A DNA stretch of 64,000 nucleotides from Quercus robur. Taxonomy: Eukaryota; Streptophyta; Magnoliopsida; Fagales; Fagaceae. Positions within the stretch are counted from its first letter, which is position 1. Every line of letters begins with the position of its first letter. The translations under genes were made by a program, and so were the position numbers. Below are positions 32,080 through 43,562 of the stretch, piece after piece. The notes below the pieces were generated by a model, which was given only the letters and a program-made list of their open reading frames with translations, had not been told where the DNA came from and made no database searches. The DNA lies in the NCBI RefSeq assembly GCF_932294415.1, contig NC_065537.1:7234349-7298348 (forward strand). Reading direction: 5' to 3'.

Positions 32080-34334
32080 GAGCCGCGTAATTGTGTACTC
32101 GATCACATAGTGATATACGACGTCTGGTGAAGGTAATTTTTTTTTTTTCCTATCAGTTGGATTCTTCTTTTTAATTTTTCCTAGTTTTTACCATTTGATC
32201 CGATCTGAGTATTTGGGTGATAAAGGTTCTGTAAAGGCTTTTTTTTTTTTCTTTTTTCTTCTTTTTTGGGAATTTAGTTTTGGAGCGCTTGCATTTGGGC
32301 GAAATGATTCTTATCTCTGTTTTATACGGGGTTTGACAATGTGTGCAGAAGTTGGAGGCCTTTTGCGTTGCAAGTGGCTACTTTCCCAAGAATTACTATG
32401 ACCTAAGGGAGGACAGCTTAGCTGTTCCTCCAAAGTAGTCCAAACCAGTAATAATAGGCGTTTAAAACAACTCTTACACAACTTCCTAAATAACAAAACG
32501 AAACAAACCATGCAATTAGATTTAAAAATAGTGCCACGACTTTTCCAATAAATTTTAGTTGGCAGTTTATTGTTGATTATAATCTGAACTCCATCATTAA
32601 AATTAATTTTTTGCCCACCAATAACATTAAGTAACAACCTATCATCCAAGATATAACATTTCTCTAGACAAGGAGTTAACTCTAGTTAAAAAGACCTAAC
32701 TGATTTGAAATCCAAAAGCTCAAACTCATCATTTGGTATTTAGTTTTATCAGTGACCTTTGTCTTTCAAGAGAGGTTTTTCTATCTCAAAACTCTAGATT
32801 AATTTCTTAACCCACAACCATCAGTCAGTCTTAGACTTTTATGCCTGACGAGTATAGGTGCTTACGCGGTTCATAGACGTGTGTTTCAAAAGAATGATGA
32901 AAATGAAGGCGTGATCAATCTACGTCAAAGGTGCAGAGCAATTTTATCTTTTTCATCAACATTTTATTCCTCTGTGTGTGTGTGTGTGTTTTTTTTTTTT
33001 CAAATAACTATTTAACCACTGACTTTCTTTCTGAATTTATATTTACATTAACAGCATTGAAGAAATTGCAAACTGATGCGCATGTGCAAATATTGTGGAG
33101 TCAGCTACCATCTAATAGGATTGATGTCTTTTAAATTGAAGAATGCAATTGTTATATTTTGTTATGGGATTGTTTTGAGCTTTGAATATTTGTTTTGATG
33201 TGATGTAGTTGTGTGGTTTGGAATAACAGTTGTTTTAATTTGGAATCGTAATGATTTGGCTTATAAAGAAGGTTGGTGGTATTTGTGGAAGTCGGTAGGT
33301 AAGTATTTGCAAATGATTTGTGTTTTAGGGGTTGATTTTGTTTTAGTGTTTGGATTTCATTGTAAATTTTGTTTGTTTTGATAGTAAAATTTCTCCTTTA
33401 TCCAAACAAATAGGAAAAAGCTTGTCAATGGAATGTGTTGCCCGTAAAATGTTTTTAACAAGGTAGTTTGTTATGCCTGGCTGTATCCTTAGCCATAATC
33501 AAAAAGTGACTCTCTCATTGTATAAAATTAGGGGTGTCAATGATTGACCCAACCCTTGAACATGATATGGGTTTTTGTGGGTTAGGGTTGAGTCTTAGCA
33601 GGTTTGGGTTACAAATGGATTGTCCCGAATGTTACATAATAAGAAACATGTCATAAGCAGATCAACCCGTGTGACCTGCAATAAACACGTTTGACATGTT
33701 AATTTATTTATATCAACTTAAGATGACCCATTATTTAACACAACCCGTTTAATTCACATAATAAATAAATATTTATTTTATTTTAGATTTGTCAAATACT
33801 TCTTATATCCAATCTATATTTTAAACTCAAAAAGAAAAGTGAGTAATTATAAAAACTTACAAGTGATATAATTGTAAATTGAAACTTTATAAACCCTAGT
33901 CATGATCAGTCTATTGTTTGCACAAACTCTTTTAATATTGATACTTAGCATTTAGCAAGTTCTGTGAATGTTATATTTTTGTTAAACTATTTTATTTTGA
34001 AGTTGGGTTAAAGTGTATGCACTTTTTTTGGGGTGTAAAGAACTTATTTCTAGATGGATATTATATTTTTGTTGAACTATGTTATTTTAAACGTGGATTG
34101 AAGACTTGAAGTGTATGCATTACTTTCAGGATGTAAAGAACTTATTTCTATATGAATGTCATATTTAATATTAAGTGAGTTGAAATGGGTTGTGTCACAT
34201 TCGTGTCAACCCAACATGACCAGTTTTTTAGGCATGTCAAGTGTCAAGTTGCATTAACCCACTTCATTAACAAGTTGGGTTAAGGTGAATGAGTCATGAC
34301 ACGACTTTTAAATGGGTCGGGTTCAAGTCGAGCC
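32080..34334. repeat. 2.25-kb tandem duplication, second unit
   Basis: This near-identical repeat of 29826-32079 begins with the last ~50 bp of the paralogue's coding region and ends at gagcc (34330-34334). Beyond it only the single-copy right part of the TIR element continues. Confidence 0.95.
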
Positions 34335-34400
34335 ATTTAGTCAAATATTCATACCTCAACATGATATAAATCCGACATGCTAATCTGAATTGACACATAG
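33531..34400. mobile_element. TIR element of ~870 bp (GGGGTGTCAAT ends), hAT-like
   Basis: The left end GGGGTGTCAAT and the right end AATTGACACATAG are imperfect inverted repeats. The homologous flank of the intact gene (about 14365-14385) lacks this block, confirming the insertion. The target duplication is unclear. The interior is rich in gggtt and aaccc motifs and has no transposase frame. Confidence 0.6.
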
Positions 34401-35672
34401 GATTGTATTGAATATAGGCTATAGGGATTGAAGTTAGTTTTTGTTATAAATGAATAAGCTCTTGCAATTCATCCAATTTTGATCGATTCAATGATATAAA
34501 GTGCTCATTCATCTCAAAATTTTAAAAATAATTATAATAACAACACTGCCATAGCAATGAAAACACCATATATAGCAATAAAGTCATACATAAATAATAA
34601 GGCTAGCGAATGATTTGGCACTACAAATATTACACTTGCTTCACTAACCCGTTATACAATGAGTATGATTCAAAAATACCTATGAAAGAAATTAATTTAC
34701 CCTACCCAATTATCCACCACAAAAAAAAAAAAAAAAAAAAAAAAATCACAAAAAAAATTGCTTACAAGCATTATTTGAAGGAAAAGCACTTTTCATTAGT
34801 ATTAGTTCCATACAATTAGATGAGCAATAATGTCTGTTAATATTAGCTTTGTTATAAACCATATAATATATGTTTAAATAGATGTAGAAGAGGGAAGCAT
34901 AAAATAAGGGCGTAAGAGCATAAAAATTACATGATTCAGTTTGACTGCCTATATCCATAGAAGAAATCAATAAGTATTATATCTTTATTATATAAGAGTA
35001 TTGTAATACTAATTATAAAATATTTGATAAGATGCTCTCTTCTTCTTGAGTGTAAAATTTATTATTTTGACAAGACTTATGCGGCAAAAAATCCCAATAC
35101 AATATGTATAGGAGATCAGGCCGGAATTTGGGGAATTAGAATCTCAAGTGTTTGAAAAACCAGTACAATTTGGAGACAGATCAAGTTGAGCCTGCTTCAT
35201 TAATTAGCTATCACCTTCGCCAAATAAATCTAAACACGTGGTGGTATGGATTTCTATGGTGATATTCACTCAATCACTGTCGTTATTAACAGTTGACTTA
35301 AGACTTTGTTCATTGACTTGTAGTAAGACTATAAACAAGTACAACAGTAGGACAAGAGATGATCACAGCAAATCTTCGCCCGTAAACACGTATATGTTTG
35401 ACCCATGGAAAGTGGATTACCAACTTTGTCCTTCAATTTCTTAATCAAGGGGCTGGGTACTTTGGGATTAATTAGTAAGTGGGACTTTAAGTTGCTTACA
35501 ATATATGGAGTTTCATTATTTGGGCAATCAGATTTTGTTATAGGACATGAAACCCTCTACGTCAACCATTTAGAATGGGAATAAGTTCAAGAATTATGAC
35601 TCCTGCCATTAAATTGACATTCAACTATTATTAATAAGGTTCAGCAAGGCTTGTGTGCTATACGTGATATTA
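34401..35672. other. AT-rich intergenic sequence, no gene seen
   Basis: Contains a poly(A) run (34723-34745) and a few short frames, none with recognisable domains. Confidence 0.5.
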
Positions 35673-35680
35673 CCATTACA

Positions 35681-36506
35681 CAAGACCGGCTTTAAACTAA
35701 GGCCAATTAGGCCATTGCTTAGGACCCCCTTACTAGAGAAGACCCCAAATTTGGAGCAAATATTTTTATTTTTTATATATAAATATTTTTGAGATATTAA
35801 AACTTTTTAGTTTACATTTTTTTTTTCACTATTAAGAAGGCTCAAAGAATTAAGTAATGCTAGAGATAAAGATAAGAAAATTTTAAATAAATAGGTCTTA
35901 TAAATAGACGTGTTACTAATCACAAGTAATTCAAATAAGAAAATGTTAAAAATACATAACTTTTATTTATTTAATTATTTTTATACAAGATAAAAATTCT
36001 ACTCTAGCTTAATCTAAGTGTATATGTGTGCGAAACTCTCTTCTAGAAACTTAAATATCAGCCATTGCCCCCCACACCCTACAAGAATTTATACTTGTGG
36101 AGTGATCACTGCACCAAGGGTGCGTGGTGGTCTCCATAACTTTTATAATTTGATGTGACAATGAATATGATAGATGAATTTTAACAAACTATTGAACGCA
36201 TTTTTAAATGAATATTTGTAATTGGTAATATATCTTTATAATTCTCATTTGTAAATTTCATAATATTTCTAGCATTTTTGTAAGTCTCATGTCATTTATC
36301 ACATTCATTACAACACTAGTTTGTAGTAAAATTTGTTATAACTTTAGCATTTTCTTAACCAAAAAAAAATCATACTAAAAAGAAAAAAAGAATGGACTTT
36401 AAAAAATTATTGTATAAAACGCTAGTTAAATATTATTTAAATGATAACATAAATGCCCTATTTGAAGATTTTGCCCTAGGCCTCCGAAACGCTTGGGCTG
36501 GCCTTG
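35681..36506. mobile_element. hAT-type non-autonomous element, 826 bp
   Basis: Ends are CAAGACCGGC and GCTGGCCTTG, inverted with 8 of 10 matches. The target duplication is ccattaca (35673-35680) and ccatcaca (36507-36514), 8 bp with one change. No transposase frame is present. Confidence 0.8.
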
Positions 36507-36514
36507 CCATCACA

Positions 36515-36570
36515 TAGTATAGTGTCGATGAACTCACACTGGTGACCTCTTTTTTCATTCAGCCAATAAA

Positions 36571-36602
<32 letters not shown>

Positions 36603-36917
36603 GTTGAAAATTATGAATGCTTGACTTAAAGACTCATGTATTCAATTTTTTTTTTTTTTTAAATCAGCAATTTCCCTTCTTTAAGGTTGTACAAATTAAC
36701 CAGAATAATTGAATAGTAAAATTGAAAGACTAGAAAATAAAGGTGTATGACTTAGGAGTCAACACGACATCTAGACCTAGCTTGGAGTCAATCTCAGGCA
36801 GGAAAATCACTAGGTTTCAACAATTAAGGTGGAATTGGAGTTAGTGCCACACCAAAGAGACCAAAAGGCTTATTTTTTTCATTAATCAAAATATTAACTA
36901 TTTGCAAAAGGAGCACA
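36515..36917. other. Microsatellite-bearing spacer
   Basis: (AAAT)n and (AAT)n runs lie at about 36565-36601, with a T-run near 36645. No gene is seen. Confidence 0.5.
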
Positions 36918-36922
36918 ATTGG

Positions 36923-37557
36923 TGATAATAGCTTAATTTTGCATATTTATATTATTATTATTAGGAAGCATTATCATACTATTTTGAGTTAATTCATGCA
37001 TTTTATATTTGGCTTTGGAATAATGCTGAATAATCAATTTTGTGCTTAATTGAATTTTAAATGTGCGAATTTTTCTTTGTAGAAGAATGAAATTAAATAT
37101 ATGAATTTGTGCTAAGAAGAAAGTTAATGGACTTTACCTTTACAAGGGCCATGATGAAGTCAAAAAATGACAACCCAATTAAATTCAAGTCCAATTGAAG
37201 TAAGAAATCAAAGGAAATTTGCACTAAATTTAAGTCCAATTTGGATTAGAATTTCAACCTGCACACCAATTAGTATTTGGGGCATAACTTTCAGGTTAAA
37301 TGTCCAATCAAGATTATTCAAGTTGGGCTGGAATGTTTTACAATTTTATAGTTTACCAAAAGTACAAATTTTGACGTTAAATGGGCTGAAAACGTCAATT
37401 AAGTGAAGTCTAAAAACCTGAGATTTTCTCCTAATGAGAATTCAACTTTTAATAGGATTTCTTAACCTATTTAAAGGCTTTTCAGGGCAAAATTTAGAAG
37501 GGAGCTGCTATAGAACATAATTTAGGTCTTCTTAAAATTTCTTTATAGTTTTTAGAG

Positions 37558-37589
<32 letters not shown>

Positions 37590-38188
37590 TATGGCTTGCT
37601 AGAAACCTTGCTAAGGCAAGGGGTGAAACTCTACTGTTTATTGTTATGTTCTTAACAATTATTTTATGATTTTAATGCTTATGTTATTATGTTTTTGATT
37701 GATTTACTTATCTAGAAAAATATTTAGTCCTATATAATTCTTTGATTTATCGTAGACTCCAAGTAAGTTAAATATTTAGTATTCCCTGCGAACTAATTCA
37801 CTAGTTTTGTTTTGCTTAAATCCAATCAATTTCATGAAACTAACTTGGACAATTAATTCTTGAGTTCTTATTGTTAAATCATCCGACTAAAATCATCCTT
37901 CATATGAATTTTAGTTAAGCTATAAAATAAACATTGTTAAGACTACCAATATATGTGTTATGCGTGGATCCCTAAACCTTAACACCTTAATACATTATTA
38001 TTTTCTCTCAATTTAAATTACCTTTACTAAACTATCAAAAATCTCTTCAATTAAACTTTATTGTTTAAGTTTTATTCTCTTTTGGTTTTCTAATTAATTC
38101 TTTTTTTCCTTGTAAATTCTATCTCAGATTTATCGAATTAGTGCTTCGCGACAATTCTACACTTGGGAGCATTATTTAAGTTGCAGCA
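36923..38188 (+). mobile_element. Solo LTR, 1266 bp (family shared with 23369-24746)
   Basis: It begins TGATAATAGC and ends AGTTGCAGCA. Perfect 5-bp target duplication attgg (36918-36922 and 38189-38193). It matches the inverted copy at 23369-24746 but lacks that copy's internal duplication. A (TG)n run lies near 37571-37589. No internal element sequence adjoins. Confidence 0.9.
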
Positions 38189-38193
38189 ATTGG

Positions 38194-38747
38194 TTGCTTA
38201 TATCGAAGTACAATAGGTTTCAGAAATAATTCATACCAACTATCCACAAAAGTACATATGATACAATTATATGTATATTATAGGGTATAATATTTGTCAT
38301 TATTTTATCAATTTATATTAAATACAGTTACCTCCATTGCAGAAAGTTTCACAAATACCGAAATAATGTATACATGTGTATAAAATTTTGAACTAGCAGC
38401 ATAGAAAAATATTGTTGGAGTACTAAAACATTGAAGTGTTTCAATTGTTTTTAAGTCTTGTTTTCCCATTCCTTCTTTCCCTTTATCTTGTGTATTTTGT
38501 CTATATTATCTCCCAAAAAAAAAAGGCATTTTGGCTGTTTTCAAAATTTTACTAAGGTTGTGGGGTCTGATCATGATATTCAAAAGGTTGGAGGACCTTT
38601 GTGAAATTTTCAAGAGAGGGGTTAGTTTCAATTTTAAAAAATTTTGGGGTAAACTTTTTTTTTTCCCGAAAAATCTGCACTTCAAAAATGTAACTTGAAA
38701 AGACTGTGGCGGTCAACATATTAATTTGGAATATTTTTTAGTTAAAA
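38194..38747. other. AT-rich spacer, no gene seen
   Basis: No frame, repeat or RNA gene is recognised between the solo LTR and the Helitron. Confidence 0.5.
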
Positions 38748-40145
38748 CTAGTCGCTAACCCGTGCGATGCACGGGATAGTTAAACAAAATTTATACACAT
38801 TCACTTTTATTGGTACAATCATTTGAAAATAATTCTAACTAATACCCAAATGTTAGAGACACATTAATTTACTATTTAAAGTAGCCTTCTGAAAAATTTA
38901 CACATATTATGCAACTGAGCCTTAATATCTCATCAACAATAAAAACATGAAAAAAAAATAAAAATTACAATAATTAATTCCATTATCTTTTATGCTATAC
39001 TTTGTAATTGTACGGAATTAAGTCAATTCAATTTAAGTAGTTGTAATAAAATTGGTTTCTACTATTCTCTATTCTATAGAGATATGAACATATTAGATTT
39101 CTCAAACAATTACTAGTATTGCAATAAAATGATTTATTATTGAAAATAAGAAACAAAGAAAATCTGTCTATAGTTTAAGAAACACAATATACTAAAATTA
39201 AAGAGATAAAATTTTTGGAGGACAAAATATTATAGATAATTTTAGAAACAGATTATACACTTAAAAGGGTTAGTAATTTATAGCACTTACCCTCCACTAT
39301 TAGTATACAGACACCAAGTGCGGTCGTCGTAACCCTTTGAAAGAACCTTCCCCAATTGGACCCTATCAAAAAAAAAAAAAAAAACACCCAATTAACAAAA
39401 TTGACCCAAAAGGGTCTAAAAAACACACAAAATCAATTCAAAAAACAAAAATATGAGACAAAGTAATTACTTTCCGTTGCCAATGAAATCGTCTTTTGTA
39501 TTGCTGTTCCAAATTGCAACACTTATTTCTCTAGGACCTTCAATTATGCAACCAATACTATGACTCACCATGCACTCGATATACAGATTTTTTTTGTATG
39601 CATATATCCGTTTAAAGGAAAAAAAGAAAAATCAATCAGTATATTTTTTGTGATTGTGCAAACCTTGTTGGCCCACTTGAGTCCACATGCATTACACAAA
39701 GTCCTCGGACCAGCTGGCCCACGACGCATCATCGGAGTAGACTTTGAACTAATTCCACAGTGTGTACATCTGCACAGAGCATTGGGCAAGGATTTACAAA
39801 AAGAGAACATATAACGTTGTATTTATAAACAATCTATACACACACACAAAACAAAATCAACATAACTCACTATTAATCTATATAAACCTCAAAAATATAA
39901 AGAGAAATTAAAGGGGTTGAATTTTTATGTTTGGAGAGAGAGAGTTTGCAGAAACTGTAGCTTTATATTTCTTAACTTGAGAGAGAGGTAAGATTGTTAG
40001 GGTTTTGAGGTGTTATAATGTTTTTATTTTTATTTTTTATTTTTTAAATATTGTGCTGATGTGGAAAATTGTGGTAAATATTGTGCTGACGTGGAAAATT
40101 GTGGTGCCAGTAGAGACTTCGGTTTTATATATATATATATATAGA
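38748..40145 (-). mobile_element. Non-autonomous Helitron, 1398 bp
   Basis: On the minus strand it starts TCTATATATAT (40145) and ends with the hairpin CCCGTGC-atc-GCACGGG (38759-38775), seven spacer bases and CTAG (38748-38751). It sits between A (38747) and T (40146 on plus), which fits Helitron insertion between A and T without target duplication. No RepHel gene is present. It carries a GATA zinc-finger exon (39664-39769). Confidence 0.8.
39664..39769 (-). pseudogene. Captured GATA zinc-finger exon (ZML/TIFY-GATA-like)
   Basis: A single exon encodes [29 protein letters not shown] and LKWANK, a class-IV-type plant GATA finger (Cys-x2-Cys, ~20-residue loop, Cys-x2-Cys). All four Cys are present. 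The exon is bounded on the minus strand by an acceptor (CTGTGCAG|A) and a donor (AACAAG|GTTTGC), so it was copied from genomic DNA with intron edges rather than from mRNA. In host genes of the CCT/TIFY-GATA group this finger binds GATC/GATA-type sites. Here it lies inside a Helitron with no TIFY or CCT exon nearby, so it is a fragment. The minus-strand frame stays open through 39565-39810. Confidence 0.85.
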
Positions 40146-40584
40146 TGTGATTCTCGAAAGGCTTTGGGGCATTTTTCTGTCTTGGGCTTGACAAATTTTA
40201 TTAAAGAAGGCTTTTCATTGGGCTTGGTTAAATTGTGTGGGTGAATTTTGGGATGGACTAGGTTTGATGGATTTGGATCCTTTTATTTGTGGGTTTTTGT
40301 TATGTTCAGATTGGGCTTTTGAGAGAGTGATACATATTGTATTTCGGATTGGGCATAAGTGAAGGTACAAACTGATTTGTTGGGCAATTTTGAGCGAGTG
40401 ATTGATGAACTCAGGTTGGGCCTAATAATGTTTAATATAGGCTTGACTGTTCAGCTGAGGGCCCAATGTGAGTTAAGTCTGAGATTTATTCATTTCGTAC
40501 TGGGCTTTTAAAGAGGGGTTAGAAAAAAAAGAAGCCTGGTGGGTTTGGATTGGGCTTATCACAGACAGACCCACATAGTCACCC
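40146..40584. other. GT-rich intergenic sequence, no gene seen
   Basis: Repeated tgggctt motifs occur. Nothing supports a coding region. Confidence 0.4.
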
Positions 40585-40587
40585 TAA

Positions 40588-41694
40588 GAGCATTTCCATC
40601 AAAGATTTCAAAAAATTTAGCATTTAGCATCTCAAAAACTTACTTTATCTGTTTTAACAACTCATTTTACAATATAACCAACATCAAAAGTTTTACATTT
40701 TTTTCCACTTCATTAATTTTTTTTTTTTTTTTTTAAATTCTCAATCTCATCTCTTCCACTCCACACAACCCACAATCATAGCAACCACCACCCACAATCA
40801 CAGTCGCCGCTGCCGCCACCACCACCACCCAACCACCAAAATCACAAACAAAAACAAACTAGTATAAACCTAGCAAACCCACAGTCACCACCAGCCACCA
40901 TCACCCACCCACCTACCACCACCATACACCCCAACCCAAAATCAACCCACCACTAGCCACCACCACTAGCCACCACCACTACAAAACAACCACCAAATCA
41001 CAAAACCTAGCCATCAAACAACCAATCACAAAACAATTACCAAAACCCAACCATCACAAATCATGAAAACAACCATCAAAACCCATCCATTACAAATCAC
41101 CAATCAGAAAACAAAAACCCAGCCACCAAATCACAAAACAACCACCATCACAAACATAAAATCCAGGCATCACAAAATTTCACCCACCACCAAATCCGAT
41201 CTACCACCAAACTATGACCCATGACCCAGACCCACCGTGACCAGGTGACCCATAGCGACCACCGAAGCACTGTAACTCACACCCATGGGAAACCGATGAG
41301 AGAGTGAGTGACAAGCAAGAGAGAGCAAGGGCGAGAGGGTTAGAGAGAGGAAGAAGTAGAAAGAACTAATGGGAAAGAAAGAAAAAAGACAGAGAAGAGA
41401 GAAACCGGTGAAAGAGTGAAGAAAATGAGAAAGAAGAGAGAGAAAAGAAAGTCTGGAGAAAGAAGAAAAAGAGAGAATACGGAGAGAGAGAAAAGATATT
41501 TTAATTGAAAACATATTAAAAAATTATTATTTTTATAAGATTTGAGCTACAGTAGACTGTTATAGATAGCAGTCCATTGTAGCTCAGCTTCTAAAATTTT
41601 TCATAATAACACCTTTGTTGTAGTGTTTTTTTTTTTGGAGTGAGATTCAATAATATAACACTTTTAGCTTTTAACATCTTTAATGGGAATGCTC
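40588..41694. mobile_element. PIF/Harbinger-like non-autonomous element, 1107 bp
   Basis: Ends GAGCATTTCCAT and ATGGGAATGCTC are inverted repeats (11 of 12 matches), flanked by TAA (40585-40587 and 41695-41697), the 3-bp target of this superfamily. The interior has a C/A-rich block (40750-41200) with degenerate caccac repeats and a purine-rich block (41290-41490). No transposase is seen. Confidence 0.75.
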
Positions 41695-42323
41695 TAAGAT
41701 TGGCATCTGCGAAAGTATGTGATTGAGATGGGATCAAATTATTTTCTTGTATATCTAAAGTTTATATTAAGGATAATAGGATGCACAAAACCACAAAAGT
41801 CAAATTCCTAGTACGATGAAAGTAAAATAGGGAATGGGTATTGATGATGTAGAAAATCCTCAGTCAAACTCCTCATCAATACAAATGGACGAAGGCATTG
41901 GATTCATCTAGAGACAAACTTGCAATAAGATATGAAATAGAGCAAAAGAAATATACCGGTGTGGTGTGTGCTAAAGGCACTTTGATGATTAAGTTAGAAT
42001 GAAATTCAGTTGAAGTATATCACAAAAGAATTCAATTTGTGAATAGTTTTTGGGATGGAAATTGTTTACCTTTCTCCCTTTGGTTTGTGTTGTTTTTATT
42101 ACCCTTGTTTTCATTGTTTGAATGAATATTTGCATTTATGGGATATGGAGCCATTGGTATTAATGGTTGGTTTTTATTGTTTGCTAATGGTTATTCGTCC
42201 GTTGGTGCTCATACGTTACTCCTTAGTTGTCTTAGGCATGGAATGTCTTTTATAGCTTTGTCTGTCATTGATGTCCATACGTTACGCCTTGCATTGAATA
42301 TCATTTAATTATTCCGTTGAAAG

Positions 42324-42603
42324 ACTATTATAATTTTGTTTAATAGTTCTTATGTGATAAAATGGAAATAGAGTTTGGATAAATTGCTCATTAACTTCTC
42401 CAAAAATGCAAAATAATGTTAGCTTTCATATGAAACCATCAAGATTCATTTTCATGTTTTCTAATAAAAATTATACATTTTTCATTTTTTAATTGTGCTG
42501 TGTTTTGATGCATATGTCACTCTATTATAATGTATTACAAAATATTTTGGCATATGTAATAATTGAAAGTAAAATACAATGTGTTTCCTTGCCAATATAT
42601 ATA
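42324..42603. repeat. Direct repeat, copy 1 (~280 bp)
   Basis: It matches 43282-43562 closely; the offset is 958 bp. It could be a truncated tandem duplication or the terminal repeats of a small element. TG/CA ends and target duplication were not found. Confidence 0.8.
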
Positions 42604-43281
42604 TACCATCATCATCATCATCGCATTAACTATGCAACTTACCAGTTATAAATACATTTTTCAATTACCAAAACATACAAAGTCTCTTCCTCTTCTCCAA
42701 CCTTTCCCTTACCTCAACACTTATGTATTGTATAAACTTTTTTCTCTTCTCCTAAATATTTTTTATATTTATATATGTTCTCTTTTAATCTATCTTAAAA
42801 CCAATAAGTATAGTATTTGTAATGAATTTTTTTTTTAATTATCACTACATATATTGCGATATCTTTTAATCTCTCTTTTAATTATCACCAAAATTTAGAA
42901 ATTGTGTTTGGCTTCATTTTGTTAGGTTCTTTTTTAATGATCATTGGTTTATATGCTGTGAGTTGGGCTAAATCTACAGACCTAGGGGAGATCAAACAAG
43001 ATATAGTCACTACATGAATATTTTAGAAAACAAGAGTATTAATATAAAAAAAAACAAATATGGACATATATAAACAATTATATTGTGAAAACGTTCGCTT
43101 TCCCCTCCCCCTTTTATGTTATTTATTGATTGACTAAGATCAACTAGACATTTAGATTCCTTAGTTATTCACATTTTTTTAATTGTATGGAAAGGAAAAA
43201 TAGAAATCAGTATATGTTTTGGGGGAAAAAATTTTTGTAATGGTTGATTATCATATATGTTTAGTGATTATCAAAATAGAA

Positions 43282-43562
43282 ACTATTATAATTTTGTTTA
43301 ATAGTTCTTATGTGATAAAATGGAAACAAAGTTTGGATAAATTGCTCATTAACTTCTCCAAAAATGCAAAATAATGTTAGCTTTCATATGAAACCATCAA
43401 GATTCATTTTCATGTTTTCTAATAAAAATTATACATTTTCCATTTTTTAATTGTGTTGTGTTTTGAAGCATATTTCACTCTATTATAATGAATTACAAAA
43501 CATTTTGGCATATATAATAATTGAAAGTAAAATACAACATGTTTCCTTGCCTATATGTATAT
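43282..43562. repeat. Direct repeat, copy 2 (~280 bp)
   Basis: Second copy of 42324-42603. Homology stops at an AT repeat near 43555. Confidence 0.8.

Noticed and set aside
41212..41514. Ser/Leu/Phe-rich minus-strand frame
   Set aside because: It is the translation of the purine-rich block of a Harbinger-like element; low complexity.
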